Part shown: positions 45,075-54,187 of the stretch, in pieces
Layout: each line of letters starts with the position of its first letter
How positions within the stretch are numbered: the first letter of the stretch is position 1
Assembly (NCBI RefSeq): GCF_003015185.1
Contig: NZ_CP027860.1
Span: 1,116,001-1,180,000 of the forward strand
DNA length: 64,000 nt
Reading direction: 5' to 3'
Origin: Ahniella affigens
GTDB taxonomy: Bacteria > Pseudomonadota > Gammaproteobacteria > Xanthomonadales > Ahniellaceae
Notes under the pieces: generated by a model
Told to the model about the DNA's origin: nothing
Seen by the model: the letters and a program-made list of their open reading frames with translations, nothing else
Database searches by the model: none
Made by a program: the position numbers and the translations under genes

Positions 45075-47375
45075 GTGAGTTCGGGGTCACTCAAGTCGCT
45101 ATTCGATGAGCTGGTGCAATTGCCAGAGGCTGATCGTCGTCAGCGACTCGATGATCCAACCATCGATCCAGGGCTTCGCGATGCCGTGCTGCGCCTGTTG
45201 CGCCGTGACGACGAAACCAACCCAGTGCTCGATTCCGATCGCTTCCGCGTCAGCATTCCAGAGCCGCGTTTGGAAGACAGCGATTTCGGTCCCTATCGCG
45301 TCAAGTCGATGGTAGGTGCCGGTGGCATGGGGCAGGTGTGGCTGGTGCATCGCGATATCGACGGTGTTTCGCAGCCGCTCGCACTCAAGCTGATGCGGCG
45401 GGACCGAATCGATGACGTCACACTCGAACGGTTCCGCCTGGAACGCCGCGTGCTGGCCACGTTGCAGCATCCGGCCATCGCGCGTTTGGTGGACGCAGGC
45501 GAGACCGAAGGCGGGCAACCTTGGTTGGTCATGGAATTCATCGACGGTATTCCGATCACCCGCTATTCCGATCGCAAGAAGCTGAATTTGCGACGGCGCG
45601 TCAAGATGTTCCGGCTTGCGGCAGCGGCGATCGCGTTCGCGCATCGGCGATTGATCGTGCATCGCGATATCAAGCCGAGCAATGTGCTGGTGACCGCGAA
45701 CGGCGATCTGAAGATCATCGACTTTGGGATTGCGAAGCCGATCGGCATGAAGCTCGGTGAGGCGGATGTGCTGCAAACCGATACGGCACAGCGATTTCTG
45801 TCTCCGCAATCGGCTGCGCCTGAGCAATGGCGTGGTGACTTGATCACGCCTGCGTGTGACATCTACAGCCTGGGCGCGTTGTTGTATGAACTGATCAGCG
45901 GTCAGCCGGTGGTCCGAACGCTTGGGCAAACGCTGGTTGAAGTCGAGCGCCAGGTGCTGGAGTTGGAACCGCCACCGCCGAGTGCTGTCGCAGCAGCCGG
46001 GCGCGAGAAGATCGATGATGATCTCGATGCGATCTGTATGGTGTGTCTGCGCAAAGAGCCGGACGAGCGCTATGAATCGGTCTCGCATTTGCTCGACGAT
46101 CTGGACGCCTGGCTCGCGAGCAAACCGGTAGCGGCGCATCGCGGCGGCGCCTGGTATCGGGCTAAACGATTCGCGCATCGCAATCGCCGCCGCCTGGCGA
46201 TCGGCGCACTCTGGACAATGCTGGCCGTCACGTCGGGGACTGCGTGGTACACGAGCATGCAAACCATCCGGATCAACGCCGAAGCGGGTCGCCAACGTGC
46301 GCTGCTACTGGATGCGATGGACCAGTCCGAGCTCGGCGGGCTGAGCGTGTCGGCCGAGCTGACGAATCTTCTTGATGCGCTGAGTCGGGATGTTCTGGCG
46401 GCGCCGGCGATAGGCGACGCTGCGCGCTGGCGCGCGTTACTCGATCTGGCTCACGCGCAAACGCGCCTGGGTGCGCTCGATCGCGCCGAGAATCTGATGT
46501 TTCAGGTTCCGGATTGCCGACAGTTGCCCGCCGACCTCGCGAGCTACCGCGATCTGGTGACCGCCGCACGGCTGATGGCCAACGGGTCGAAGGCCGAAGC
46601 GGAACAGGCGTTGCGGGGCGTGCTGGACGCCAACCAGGCGGGACCTTACCTGCTCGCGCGGTGGCTGCGATTTCGATTGCTGTGGGAACGTCAGAGTCTC
46701 GGCGACGCACGAGCGCTTCTGGATCAGCCGGGCGTCGATCTCGCAACGATACCGGAAGCTTGGCGTTATCAAACTGAAACCGCGCGCGTGTTGTTGCTGA
46801 CCGATGTGCTGGAGCAAGAACAGCGCATTGATGACGCTCGGCTTGCGCTCATCGCGCTCGGCTCGTGGCTGGAGTCGGCGCCGGATGTCGCGGGACTTGA
46901 GCGCCGCCTGCAACAGCGTCGGCTGATCCGGCTGCAAGTGCATGCGGGCCAATTAGCTGACTCGGAGCAGGCATTTATTCGCATGCACGCATTGGAACGG
47001 CGCCTGATGGGCACAGAACCCGGCATGCAGCCCATTCTGGATGCGCTGTTTGGCGCCGAGCCCGTCTGGCGGGATCGGATCGTCGCGCACTACCTGCACG
47101 AGGCCAATGCGCTGCTGGCGGCACCGGAGCTGACACCCCCCGTGCAGCGGGCGGTCGAGACAGAATTGGCGCACGTTCTCGCGCTTGTGCCTGGCTCGGC
47201 AGAGGCTCAGTGCACTTTGGCCATTTTGCGCGTGCGCCAACTCGCATTCGACGAAGCGTCGCAGTTACTGGGCCAGGCGGGCGCCGCAATCCGCCCAGAA
47301 TCTTGCGAAAAAGCGGTCGGGCTATTGGCCGGCGCCCGGCCAGCACCCGCGCCAGCGCAGCCGGGATTGCCTTGA
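45075..47375 (+). CDS. Membrane Ser/Thr protein kinase, divergent copy 4
   Basis: This 766-residue kinase starts at the GTG at 45075 (VSSGSLKSLFDEL), aligned with the other copies and five bases after the sigma-factor stop. The ATP site is VGAGGMGQVW and LALKLMRRD. The catalytic loop is HRDIKPSN from residue 196 and DFGIAKP from 216. A membrane helix is at about 375-392. The C-terminal half is arginine- and leucine-rich with TPR-like helix pairs and is unlike copies 1-3. It is probably the cognate kinase of the sigma factor at 44438. Confidence 0.9.
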   Translation: MSSGSLKSLFDELVQLPEADRRQRLDDPTIDPGLRDAVLRLLRRDDETNPVLDSDRFRVSIPEPRLEDSDFGPYRVKSMVGAGGMGQVWLVHRDIDGVSQPLALKLMRRDRIDDVTLERFRLERRVLATLQHPAIARLVDAGETEGGQPWLVMEFIDGIPITRYSDRKKLNLRRRVKMFRLAAAAIAFAHRRLIVHRDIKPSNVLVTANGDLKIIDFGIAKPIGMKLGEADVLQTDTAQRFLSPQSAAPEQWRGDLITPACDIYSLGALLYELISGQPVVRTLGQTLVEVERQVLELEPPPPSAVAAAGREKIDDDLDAICMVCLRKEPDERYESVSHLLDDLDAWLASKPVAAHRGGAWYRAKRFAHRNRRRLAIGALWTMLAVTSGTAWYTSMQTIRINAEAGRQRALLLDAMDQSELGGLSVSAELTNLLDALSRDVLAAPAIGDAARWRALLDLAHAQTRLGALDRAENLMFQVPDCRQLPADLASYRDLVTAARLMANGSKAEAEQALRGVLDANQAGPYLLARWLRFRLLWERQSLGDARALLDQPGVDLATIPEAWRYQTETARVLLLTDVLEQEQRIDDARLALIALGSWLESAPDVAGLERRLQQRRLIRLQVHAGQLADSEQAFIRMHALERRLMGTEPGMQPILDALFGAEPVWRDRIVAHYLHEANALLAAPELTPPVQRAVETELAHVLALVPGSAEAQCTLAILRVRQLAFDEASQLLGQAGAAIRPESCEKAVGLLAGARPAPAPAQPGLP

Positions 47376-47612
47376 AGCCCGCCCTCGCGCATCCAATTTC
47401 CGGATAAGAATCAGTGCCATAGGTCCTATTTGGGGCTGGTACTCAAAAAAACCGCGTGACGGTTGATCACGTTTTTTCGGGGATTCCGTATGGAACCAAG
47501 AGGGCGATGGTCGCTCTCCGCACCGGCACTGACCGGCGCGTGATTCATCGGCAAGCGTTGATCCGGCCAATGGGGCCAGATCGATGCCCCGGGAACCAGA
47601 GGAACCCATACC

Positions 47613-48389
47613 GTGCTGCAGACCTTGTTTCGCAACTACCAGCTTGTCCGCCAAGTGATTCCGCATCCGAAATGGTTCGCGAATCTGAGCGGCATCCATG
47701 TGTCGGTCGCTGACAATGTGCTTCGTGAGACGCGTAAAGTCTCGACTCGCCACATCCTCCGCATCAGCCACGCATTCGCGATTCCCGAAGCGCTGCTGCA
47801 ATGCCGGCTGTTGGGCGATCTCGACCCGAACGAACCGGGAAACCGGATGCGGCAGCAATGGCTGCGTCGCCAGCTCGATCTGCAGGGCGGTGTGCGCCAG
47901 GCGGCGTTGCAGTACCCGGGGCTTGGCGTCAAGACGATGGCGCGACTGATGAAGCCCGACGCGATCGTCTCGCCGATTCAGTGCGAACTCGTGGCCCAGC
48001 ATACGGGTTGGTTCCTGGATCCAGGCCTCCTGCACAGCCCGGATCGAAGCGCCGATGGTCGTCAGGCCCAGGACCTGCTGTCTTGGCTGAGGCTGGCGCA
48101 TCACTGCCAGTCCAACGTGGCCCCGCTGCCGCCGCGTACCCGGGTGCTCGAACTGGCCGTACCCGCTGAGCTTCGCTATGCCGATCGGTCGTTTGAGCGC
48201 TTGCAGGCGGCAATTGCCCGCCACGAACTCGATGCGCGAGTCAGTGCGCATCGCGAATGGCTCAAGGCAACGGTGCTGGAAGGCCTGAGGTCGGGCGCGT
48301 TCAATTTCGAACAGGCGCGCCGTTTGGACACGAGCTTGCGTGGTCAAAAGCCGACGCCGCCTGCCTGGGTCCCCCCGCAGGCCGCCTGA
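47613..48389 (+). CDS. Unrecognised protein with HTH-like N-terminus (tandem paralogue A)
   Basis: This 258-residue protein starts at a GTG with AGAGGA 8-13 bases upstream. Its N-terminus shares the pattern NYxxxRQVIPHPxWFAxLxGxHxSVADNVL with the protein at 49020. The segment VSVADNVLRETRKVSTRHIL followed by RISHAFAIPEALL reads like a Cro/CI helix-turn-helix ('s.s..n.lnG.rk.s...al.iA.af.i'). No membrane segment or signal is present. The C-terminal half is helical and basic. I do not know the family. A DNA-binding regulator is plausible, and it follows the kinase/sigma cluster. Confidence 0.7.
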   Translation: MLQTLFRNYQLVRQVIPHPKWFANLSGIHVSVADNVLRETRKVSTRHILRISHAFAIPEALLQCRLLGDLDPNEPGNRMRQQWLRRQLDLQGGVRQAALQYPGLGVKTMARLMKPDAIVSPIQCELVAQHTGWFLDPGLLHSPDRSADGRQAQDLLSWLRLAHHCQSNVAPLPPRTRVLELAVPAELRYADRSFERLQAAIARHELDARVSAHREWLKATVLEGLRSGAFNFEQARRLDTSLRGQKPTPPAWVPPQAA

Positions 48390-49019
48390 GTCGACCCAAT
48401 TGTTTGGCGCGTCGGGGCAGACCCTTGTGTCTGCCCCGTCTACCGCTCCAGGCTCCCTAGTCGGCATCGACGCCGCTGACCGCCGACCTGCGAATCACCA
48501 CGTCTCCACACTTGCCGCAAATCGTCACCAAACCCCAGGCGGTGGTATCAACGCCTGACGCCAGCCGTCCCAGCTAACGCGCCTAAGGCCGCGATCCAGC
48601 GCCCTCTGGTGCCACTCCGAAAAAATCTTTTCAGAATCGTGATCATGAAATCTCGTGATCTGCGATTCCAATATCAGAAGCTACTGATACCAGACGCTGA
48701 CCGGTTGCTCGATGGTCCTGCAGCACAGGGGGAGACCACGACACGGCCAAACCCCGAACACTCGGTGATCGCGTTGGAATCTGGGCAGTGCCTTCGCACT
48801 CAATCCGACCACACGCTGATCCGGGCAGTGTGGACGTCTCTGGGGTGCCACGCGAACCGCCAATGAGTCTGGTCTGAACCAGATCACGAAGCGATCGCGC
48901 TTGCTGGAGCAACACGGTCATCGCCGTTGGGCTCCGCCTTCAACTCAGCAGTTTCGCATTTCAGCAATGGCTGAGAGCTCGGGGACTGCTTGCTTCAAAT
49001 TCGCAAAAAGGAATCGACC
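48390..49019. other. 630-bp spacer between the two paralogues
   Basis: A strong hairpin, CGGGGCAGAC/GTCTGCCCCG at 48413-48438, stands 24 bases after the first paralogue and is probably its terminator, although no T run follows. The remainder contains only unconvincing short frames, and AT-rich tracts around 48615-48670 may form the promoter of the second paralogue. Confidence 0.5.
48413..48438 (+). terminator. 10-bp hairpin after paralogue A
   Basis: CGGGGCAGAC pairs perfectly with GTCTGCCCCG around a six-base loop. It is placed 23 bases after the stop codon. It lacks a clear T tract. Confidence 0.5.
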
Positions 49020-49802
49020 ATGTTGCTGAACGTACTGCTCGCAAACTACCGCGTCATCCGCCAAGTGATTCCGCACCCGGTGTGGTTTGCCGAACTGACC
49101 GGCGTACATAGTTCCGTCGCCGACAATGTGTTGAATGGCACCCGCAAAATCTCGCTGCGTCATGTCTTGAGTGTCGCGCAAGCGTTCGGGATCGACGCGG
49201 CGCAGGTACAGTTGCCCATCTCGGGACAGCTCAACGCCGATAGCCCGGGCAATTTGAAGCGCGCTGCCTGGTTGCGCTCGCAGATGACGATACTCGGTGG
49301 CGCCCGCCGCGCCGCGCAGCAATTCCCGGGCCTTGGTGTCAAAACGATTGTGCGGCTGATGCAGCCTGGCGTAATCGTGTCGCCACTGATGGTCGAGCTC
49401 ATTGCGCGGCATCTGCAGGTGTCGGTCCCAGTCGAGTTGCTCGGCGGTGTCGCTGACTGCGGCACGATTGGATGCGCCGAAGACTTGTTGTCGGCGATTC
49501 GCCTGGACCGGCATCGCGAAGTCAGCGACGAAGTACTGCCACGCCGAACGCGCGTCGCCATGGTGGCCGTCGCCGCTGATATTCGCTTTGCAACCATCAG
49601 TTTTGACAGCGTACAAACCTGGCTGCGCAGTGGCCGCATTGATGCACGCGTTCGCGCCCAGGTGCAATGGCTGCGCCAGCGCCTGCTCGCCGAACACGCG
49701 ACCGGCGTGCTGAGCTTTGCCGAACTGTCCGGCCTGCGACGATTGATCCGCGAGGCCGAAACGCATTGTCGACTGGAGATCCAGCGCGCCCGGGCGGCCT
49801 GA
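49020..49802 (+). CDS. Unrecognised protein with HTH-like N-terminus (tandem paralogue B)
   Basis: This 260-residue paralogue of the 47613 protein starts at an ATG with AAGGA eight bases upstream; an earlier in-frame codon is at 48990. Shared blocks include RQVIPHPVWFAELTG, SSVADNVLNGTRKISLRH, FPGLGVKTIVRLM and VSPLMVELIARH, and a late LPRRTRVAMVAV block. The 'LNGTRKISLRHVLSVAQAF' segment is even closer to a Cro/CI-type helix-turn-helix than in copy A. The function is unknown, and it is probably a DNA-binding or protein-interaction regulator. Confidence 0.7.
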   Translation: MLLNVLLANYRVIRQVIPHPVWFAELTGVHSSVADNVLNGTRKISLRHVLSVAQAFGIDAAQVQLPISGQLNADSPGNLKRAAWLRSQMTILGGARRAAQQFPGLGVKTIVRLMQPGVIVSPLMVELIARHLQVSVPVELLGGVADCGTIGCAEDLLSAIRLDRHREVSDEVLPRRTRVAMVAVAADIRFATISFDSVQTWLRSGRIDARVRAQVQWLRQRLLAEHATGVLSFAELSGLRRLIREAETHCRLEIQRARAA

Positions 49803-50045
49803 TGCAAGGTCAAGCCGCCCGACTCCCGTCGGGCCTATCGACGGACGATTGATTTGTTGAAGCTTGGGGGGTTGAGACTTGGAGACGTCACTGCGACGTC
49901 ACGCGCCGTGCGCGCCACCACAGTTTCCGCTGGCGCCTGAACGCCAGACATCAGGGCATGAACCGCCGTTGTCCGAACACATTCTTTGCGTTCAGATGCC
50001 CACGGAAAAGTGGTACAAAGACCGCGGGACCAAGAGGAGACACCC

Positions 50046-50402
50046 ATGAAGCGTTTGATGCTCGTAGGTATGCTGGCGTTTGTGTCGATGACGGCTCGTG
50101 CCGAGGCCGTGTTGTCTTGCGAGGAAGTGGATCAGATGGGTGAGGCACTGACCGCACTCGGTATTGCGATGGACGACGAGAACGCCGAAATCGGCGTCGG
50201 ATCGGAAGAAGAAGACGCATTGCGGCAAGTCGTTGAAGGCTTGGCCACGATTGCTGGTGCCGAGGGCGACGAAGACCTGGCTAACGCGAGCCTTGCGATG
50301 GCCGAAGCTTGGGACAACCGCGACCGCGATGCCTACACCGATGCATTGGCCGAAGCAGTTGCCAAACTCGCGGTGATCTCAGTCAACGAATGCGAGCAGT
50401 AA
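50046..50402 (+). CDS. Small secreted acidic protein with two cysteines
   Basis: This 118-residue protein begins with a signal peptide (MKRLMLVGMLAFVSMTARA) cleaved before EAVLSCEE. The mature part is about 97 residues, strongly acidic and alanine-rich, and has one cysteine near each end (SCEE and NECEQ) that could form one disulphide. AAGAGGAGA precedes the ATG at 50046. It is followed by a strong terminator. I know no family for it. A periplasmic helical protein is likely. Confidence 0.75.
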   Translation: MKRLMLVGMLAFVSMTARAEAVLSCEEVDQMGEALTALGIAMDDENAEIGVGSEEEDALRQVVEGLATIAGAEGDEDLANASLAMAEAWDNRDRDAYTDALAEAVAKLAVISVNECEQ

Positions 50403-50434
50403 TCTTGTCGCAGTCCGGCCGCTAGCCGGATTCC

Positions 50435-50472
50435 AAAAACCGGGAGTGTGCCCCGCACCTCCCGGTTTTTTT
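50435..50472 (+). terminator. Strong Rho-independent terminator
   Basis: AACCGGGAG pairs with CTCCCGGTT, with an inner GTGC/GCAC stem, and is followed by a run of seven T bases. It lies 33 bases after the small secreted protein gene. Confidence 0.9.
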
Positions 50473-50880
50473 GTGCCCGGAAGCGCCGTAAGCGGGTGAC
50501 TGCCAGCGCGCCACGACGCCAGATTACGCGGTCATTCGCAAAGGCGACCCGACTCGAGCGTCTCCCGATTCGAGCGTCTCCCGATTCGAGCGTCTGCCAC
50601 CAAATTGGTGCCTGGGGCAGACCTTTCACATTGTCGTCATCCTGGAAGCCGCGCAGCGGGTTCCGGGATCCAGGGCAATCATGCGACTCAGTGTCAACCA
50701 ACAGACGGCCGCCACGATGCAACGTGGCGCAAGTCCGCCCGGGACCCCGGCTGCGCCCAGACGCAACTAGACCACCACCGAATCTGTTACGAAAAGCGAA
50801 CATCGTGGAAAAATCTCGCAAATGCTTGCCTGAACTTGAAAACTGGTAAGGTTTGCAGGCCGGGCTTCAGGGATTCAAGC
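50473..50880. other. Spacer before the GGDEF gene, with three 16-bp repeats
   Basis: GA(C/T)TCGAGCGTCT(C/G)CC occurs three times in tandem at about 50550-50597. The frame of the GGDEF gene is open through part of this stretch, but the sequence up to 50880 lacks coding character. No other gene is visible. Confidence 0.5.
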
Positions 50881-52716
50881 ATGCTCGCTACGTTGGGCAG
50901 TCGCGTGATGGTGTGGTGGCTGCTCGCCTTCATGGCGAGCGCGACGGTCTCGGCTGCGGTCGCACCGGTAGAAGCACTCCGCGCCGGTTCTGACGATGTC
51001 GCGCCCCGCTTCAGCACCTCGTACTGGGTCGACCAGAATCCCGACAGCACACTGGACGCGGCGCGCGCCGCTTTCGCGACTGATGCGTTTCAACCCTTGC
51101 CCAGATGGCCCGCAACATTTGGGTTTGCCGACGGCGTGCACTGGTTTCACTTGCGCGTGCAGAACGTGGATCACCCCGAGCGCGATTGGCTGCTCGTGGT
51201 CGAATACGCGTTGCTCGATCATCTCGATCTCTACACGGTAACGCCAGAGGGCGAGGTCCAGGTCTTCGAATCTGGCGACCGCATGCCATTCGCCAACCGG
51301 GCGGTCGATCACCGTCATTTCACTTTTCCGCTTGATTTGCCGGGACACAGCACGCGCGACTATTTTCTACGCGTGCGGACCGAGAGCTCTGTGCAAGTGC
51401 CGCTCGCGCTCAAAACCCGCGTCTACTTTCTGGACCATGCGCAGCGTGGCGACATGGGGCTTGGGGTTTACTACGGCGTCATCATCGCCATGTTTTTGTA
51501 CAGCCTGTTGCTTTACATTTCGATCCGCGATCGAAGCTTTCTCTGGTACATCACCTACGTCGGCGCCTTTGGTCTTGGGCAGAGCTGCTTGAACGGGCTG
51601 TCGTTTCAGTTGCTGCTCCCTAACTGGCCTATCCTGGACGATCAACTCCTCCTGTTTACGATTGGTCTGGCCCTGGTCGCGATGCTGCTGTTCACACGCG
51701 ATTTTCTGGAGCTGCCAAGGCGGGTGCCGCGCTTGGATCAGATCATGCGCATTGCAATTTGGGTTGAAACCAGCATTCTGGCGGCATCGTTTGTATTGTC
51801 ATACCGCCATGCCATTTCGCTCGAAACGGCGTCAGTGTTTGCCGTCGCAGCGATCTGCGTGCTCGCTGCGATCATCGTGTGGCGCCAGGGTTACCGGCCA
51901 GCATTTCATTATTTGCTGGCCTGGAGCTTCATGCTGGCCGGGATTGTGGTCTACGCATCGGTGTCGTTCGGATTATTGAAGAAGACGTTCATCACCGAAT
52001 ACGGCATCCAGATCGGCTCCTGCATTGAAATGATCCTGTTGTCGTTTGCGCTCGCGTATCGGTTCCAGCTGATCAGGGAAGAGAACGAAGCCTTGCAACG
52101 CGAAGTTGCCGAGCGTCTCGAAATCAGGGTCAATGAGCGCACCGCCGAGCTCAATTCGGCGCTCGGGGAGCTGCGTGTGGCCAACCGACGCCTGCAGGAA
52201 TACAGTCTGCGCGATGGTCTGACCAACGTGCATAACCGCCGCTACCTGGACGAAGCCTTGCCGCGCGCGGTGTCGGTTGCCATTCAGCGACAGGAGCCGC
52301 TGTGCCTCTTGCTGATCGACATCGATCACTTCAAGACGATCAATGACAGTTATGGGCACCTCGCCGGCGATGATTGCCTGCGCGACGTTGCCGACGTGCT
52401 GCGCCAACAAGTGCGCGAGGCAGACGACTTTGTCGCGCGTTACGGCGGTGAGGAGTTCGTCGTGATTCTGCCCGGCGCGTCGCTCGATGTCGCGCGGGCA
52501 CGTGCCGAGTCGTTGCGCCGCGCGGTCGCGCAGATTCGGGTGCCGGGCGACAAGGCACCGATTGCACTGACCATCAGCGTCGGCGTGGCCAGCTTGAATC
52601 GAGACGCCCGGCAGGCGACCGACGATCTTCTGAAGCGTGCCGATCAAGCGCTCTACACGGCCAAGCAACATGGCCGCAACCGCGTGGTCGTGGATGGTGT
52701 CGCGCCATTCGAATAG
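50881..52716 (+). CDS. Diguanylate cyclase with 7TMR-DISM sensor
   Basis: This 611-residue inner-membrane protein has a signal sequence, a periplasmic 7TMR-DISMED2 domain (about residues 35-175, including ADGVHWFHLRVQN and LLVVEYALLDHLDLY), and seven transmembrane helices (about 195-395). A coiled coil follows (about 400-440, ENEALQREVAERLE), then a GGDEF domain with the active motif GGEEF at residues 522-526. It would make cyclic di-GMP in response to a periplasmic ligand. The inhibitory I-site position shows Glu instead of Arg before the ADDF segment, so product inhibition may be weak. The ATG at 50881 gives a clean signal; the frame is open far upstream. Confidence 0.92.
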   Translation: MLATLGSRVMVWWLLAFMASATVSAAVAPVEALRAGSDDVAPRFSTSYWVDQNPDSTLDAARAAFATDAFQPLPRWPATFGFADGVHWFHLRVQNVDHPERDWLLVVEYALLDHLDLYTVTPEGEVQVFESGDRMPFANRAVDHRHFTFPLDLPGHSTRDYFLRVRTESSVQVPLALKTRVYFLDHAQRGDMGLGVYYGVIIAMFLYSLLLYISIRDRSFLWYITYVGAFGLGQSCLNGLSFQLLLPNWPILDDQLLLFTIGLALVAMLLFTRDFLELPRRVPRLDQIMRIAIWVETSILAASFVLSYRHAISLETASVFAVAAICVLAAIIVWRQGYRPAFHYLLAWSFMLAGIVVYASVSFGLLKKTFITEYGIQIGSCIEMILLSFALAYRFQLIREENEALQREVAERLEIRVNERTAELNSALGELRVANRRLQEYSLRDGLTNVHNRRYLDEALPRAVSVAIQRQEPLCLLLIDIDHFKTINDSYGHLAGDDCLRDVADVLRQQVREADDFVARYGGEEFVVILPGASLDVARARAESLRRAVAQIRVPGDKAPIALTISVGVASLNRDARQATDDLLKRADQALYTAKQHGRNRVVVDGVAPFE

Positions 52717-52719
52717 GGA

Positions 52720-52861
52720 GCCTCTGAACAAGTTCAGAGGCGATTCGGGCCATGGATGGCCCGCCCAGAATCAAGCACGCTAGTGCTTGATTCTGGGGCA
52801 CTGAGTCCGGACACGTGCCGGACTCAGTGCGAGTCTGAAAGTCCAGGATGAACTTATTCAG
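52720..52861. repeat. Five consecutive hairpins after the GGDEF gene
   Basis: Perfect stems occur in a row: GCCTCTGAAC/GTTCAGAGGC (52720-52741), GGGCCAT/ATGGCCC-type (52747-52762), CAGAATCAAGCAC/GTGCTTGATTCTG (52766-52795) and CACTGAGTCCGG/CCGGACTCAGTG (52799-52829). A looser one, GTCTGAA/TTCAGAC, is at about 52833-52861. The last resembles 38751-38778. This could be a terminator block or a dispersed non-coding element. Confidence 0.8.
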
Positions 52862-52975
52862 ACCCTCCATAGCGGCGCGACCACGACGTAATTGCCTCGG
52901 CGCAGTGGCACGTTGCTGCGTGCCGTATCTTCCGATGGTTCGCAATCGAAACGCCGCACCATGCGTTGCCACGCT

Positions 52976-53788
52976 TTAGCCAAAGCGCAGCGGTCGCGTT
53001 GCGGATTCCTGAGGCACGACCGCGACGGGTCCAAAGCGGCCAGGACCAGTCATCAAATCGACGCCGCAACGCAGTTCTTCCATCCAGTCGAAGAACGCGG
53101 GGATCGCATCGCCCGCCATTGGCAGACCGTGTTGTGGCACCACTAATTGGATGTCCAGCTGTCGGACCATTTGTGTCCAGATTCGGCACGCCCGATTGGA
53201 TGCCATGTAGCGGCGATGAAACCCCTCCATCGTGCGGACATGGCTGCGGAAGTCCGTGACGGGTGCATACGGTTCGTCGGTCACCATCGAGGAGCCCACG
53301 TCGCCCGAGAACAAGATCTTCGAGATGGGGTCATACACGCAGAAGTTGCCCACCGAATGCAGAAAGTGTGCGGGCAGGCACTTGAGTGTGGTGTCACCGA
53401 ACACAATCTCAGCACCTTCGTCGGGCAAGAGTAAATAGCGGTCGGCGCCGGTCTCCATATAGTGCGGCACGCTGTGCGGCACAAAGCGGCCCCACAATTT
53501 GGAGCAGATGATCTTTGCCGGGGTGTACGTCAGCCAGCGATCGGCAGAACCAATCACGTCGGGATCTTGATGTGATGCAAAGATGTAGTTCAGCTGCTTG
53601 AGCTGCACATAACGCGACAACGCAAGCGACAGCGGTGTGTAGAGCAGCGCGCCACCGGGGTCAAGCAACATGCTTTGATCGCCATGCTGAATGAGGAATT
53701 GATTGGCCTGCACGCCGTCATCGCCACGCACAAGATCGTTAAAGGCGACCACGCGATGGGTGCCCTGGTGAAACAGTTCAGTAGGCAT
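52976..53788 (-). CDS. Metallo-beta-lactamase-fold oxygen-binding diiron-type protein
   Basis: This 270-residue cytoplasmic protein has the flavodiiron/ODP version of the metallo-beta-lactamase fold. The metal site starts with SHQDPDVIG (H73, D75, D77), then a His in PAHFLHSVGNF, Asp in LFSGDVGSS and His in VVPQHG. It lacks the C-terminal flavodoxin domain of full flavodiiron proteins. The second histidine of the usual HxExDH box is valine. It may bind or reduce oxygen or nitric oxide. A perfect FNR/ANR box 58 bases upstream strongly supports a low-oxygen role. Confidence 0.82.
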   Translation of the reverse strand: MPTELFHQGTHRVVAFNDLVRGDDGVQANQFLIQHGDQSMLLDPGGALLYTPLSLALSRYVQLKQLNYIFASHQDPDVIGSADRWLTYTPAKIICSKLWGRFVPHSVPHYMETGADRYLLLPDEGAEIVFGDTTLKCLPAHFLHSVGNFCVYDPISKILFSGDVGSSMVTDEPYAPVTDFRSHVRTMEGFHRRYMASNRACRIWTQMVRQLDIQLVVPQHGLPMAGDAIPAFFDWMEELRCGVDLMTGPGRFGPVAVVPQESATRPLRFG

Positions 53789-54187
53789 AAAGCCCCCTTC
53801 ATCAGTGAGTCCGCGCCTAGGCTAGCCACGCGGAATGCGAACCACTTGATCTGGATCAATGAACTGCCAACGATTTGCGCGCTGCAACCATGACTTTAGA
53901 GACAGAGGCTGGTTCTGGCACCAGCGCAGGCCACGGATTGCAAGCAGCGAATTCAACCGTACCGAGGAGGCTCTTTGATTCGTTTCTGGTCGACGCGGGA
54001 CGCGTACGGTCGGGCCCGAATCATCGGTCATCCAACGGGTTACTGTTCGTGCACAGTGAACGAGGATGCGCCGGGCGGCCACCACCCGCAGTGCCACTCC
54101 GAACGCCCAGCATGCGCGAATGCTGCTCGCCCGCGTAAACATTGCCGCACGCGTCGGTAAGCGCGTCAGTCCGAGATTGTGCGCAAG
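53789..54187. other. Divergence region holding the FNR box; otherwise no gene seen
   Basis: Apart from the FNR-type box, this stretch to the terminator at 54188 contains only unconvincing frames on both strands. Confidence 0.5.
53846..53859 (-). promoter_or_regulatory. Perfect FNR/ANR box upstream of the diiron-type gene
   Basis: TTGATCTGGATCAA matches the consensus TTGAT-N4-ATCAA at all ten conserved positions. Its centre is about 64 bases before the start codon at 53788. With activator spacing of 41.5 this predicts transcription from about 53811, and TAGCCT at about 53818-53824 on the reverse strand is a possible -10 box. Confidence 0.8.

Noticed and set aside
45099-46295. 398-codon frame opposite kinase copy 4
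   Set aside because: Antisense shadow, and the kinase motifs on the plus strand are unambiguous.
48609-48866. 85-codon frame between the two paralogues
   Set aside because: No ribosome site, no family resemblance and overlapping frames of similar size on the other strand.
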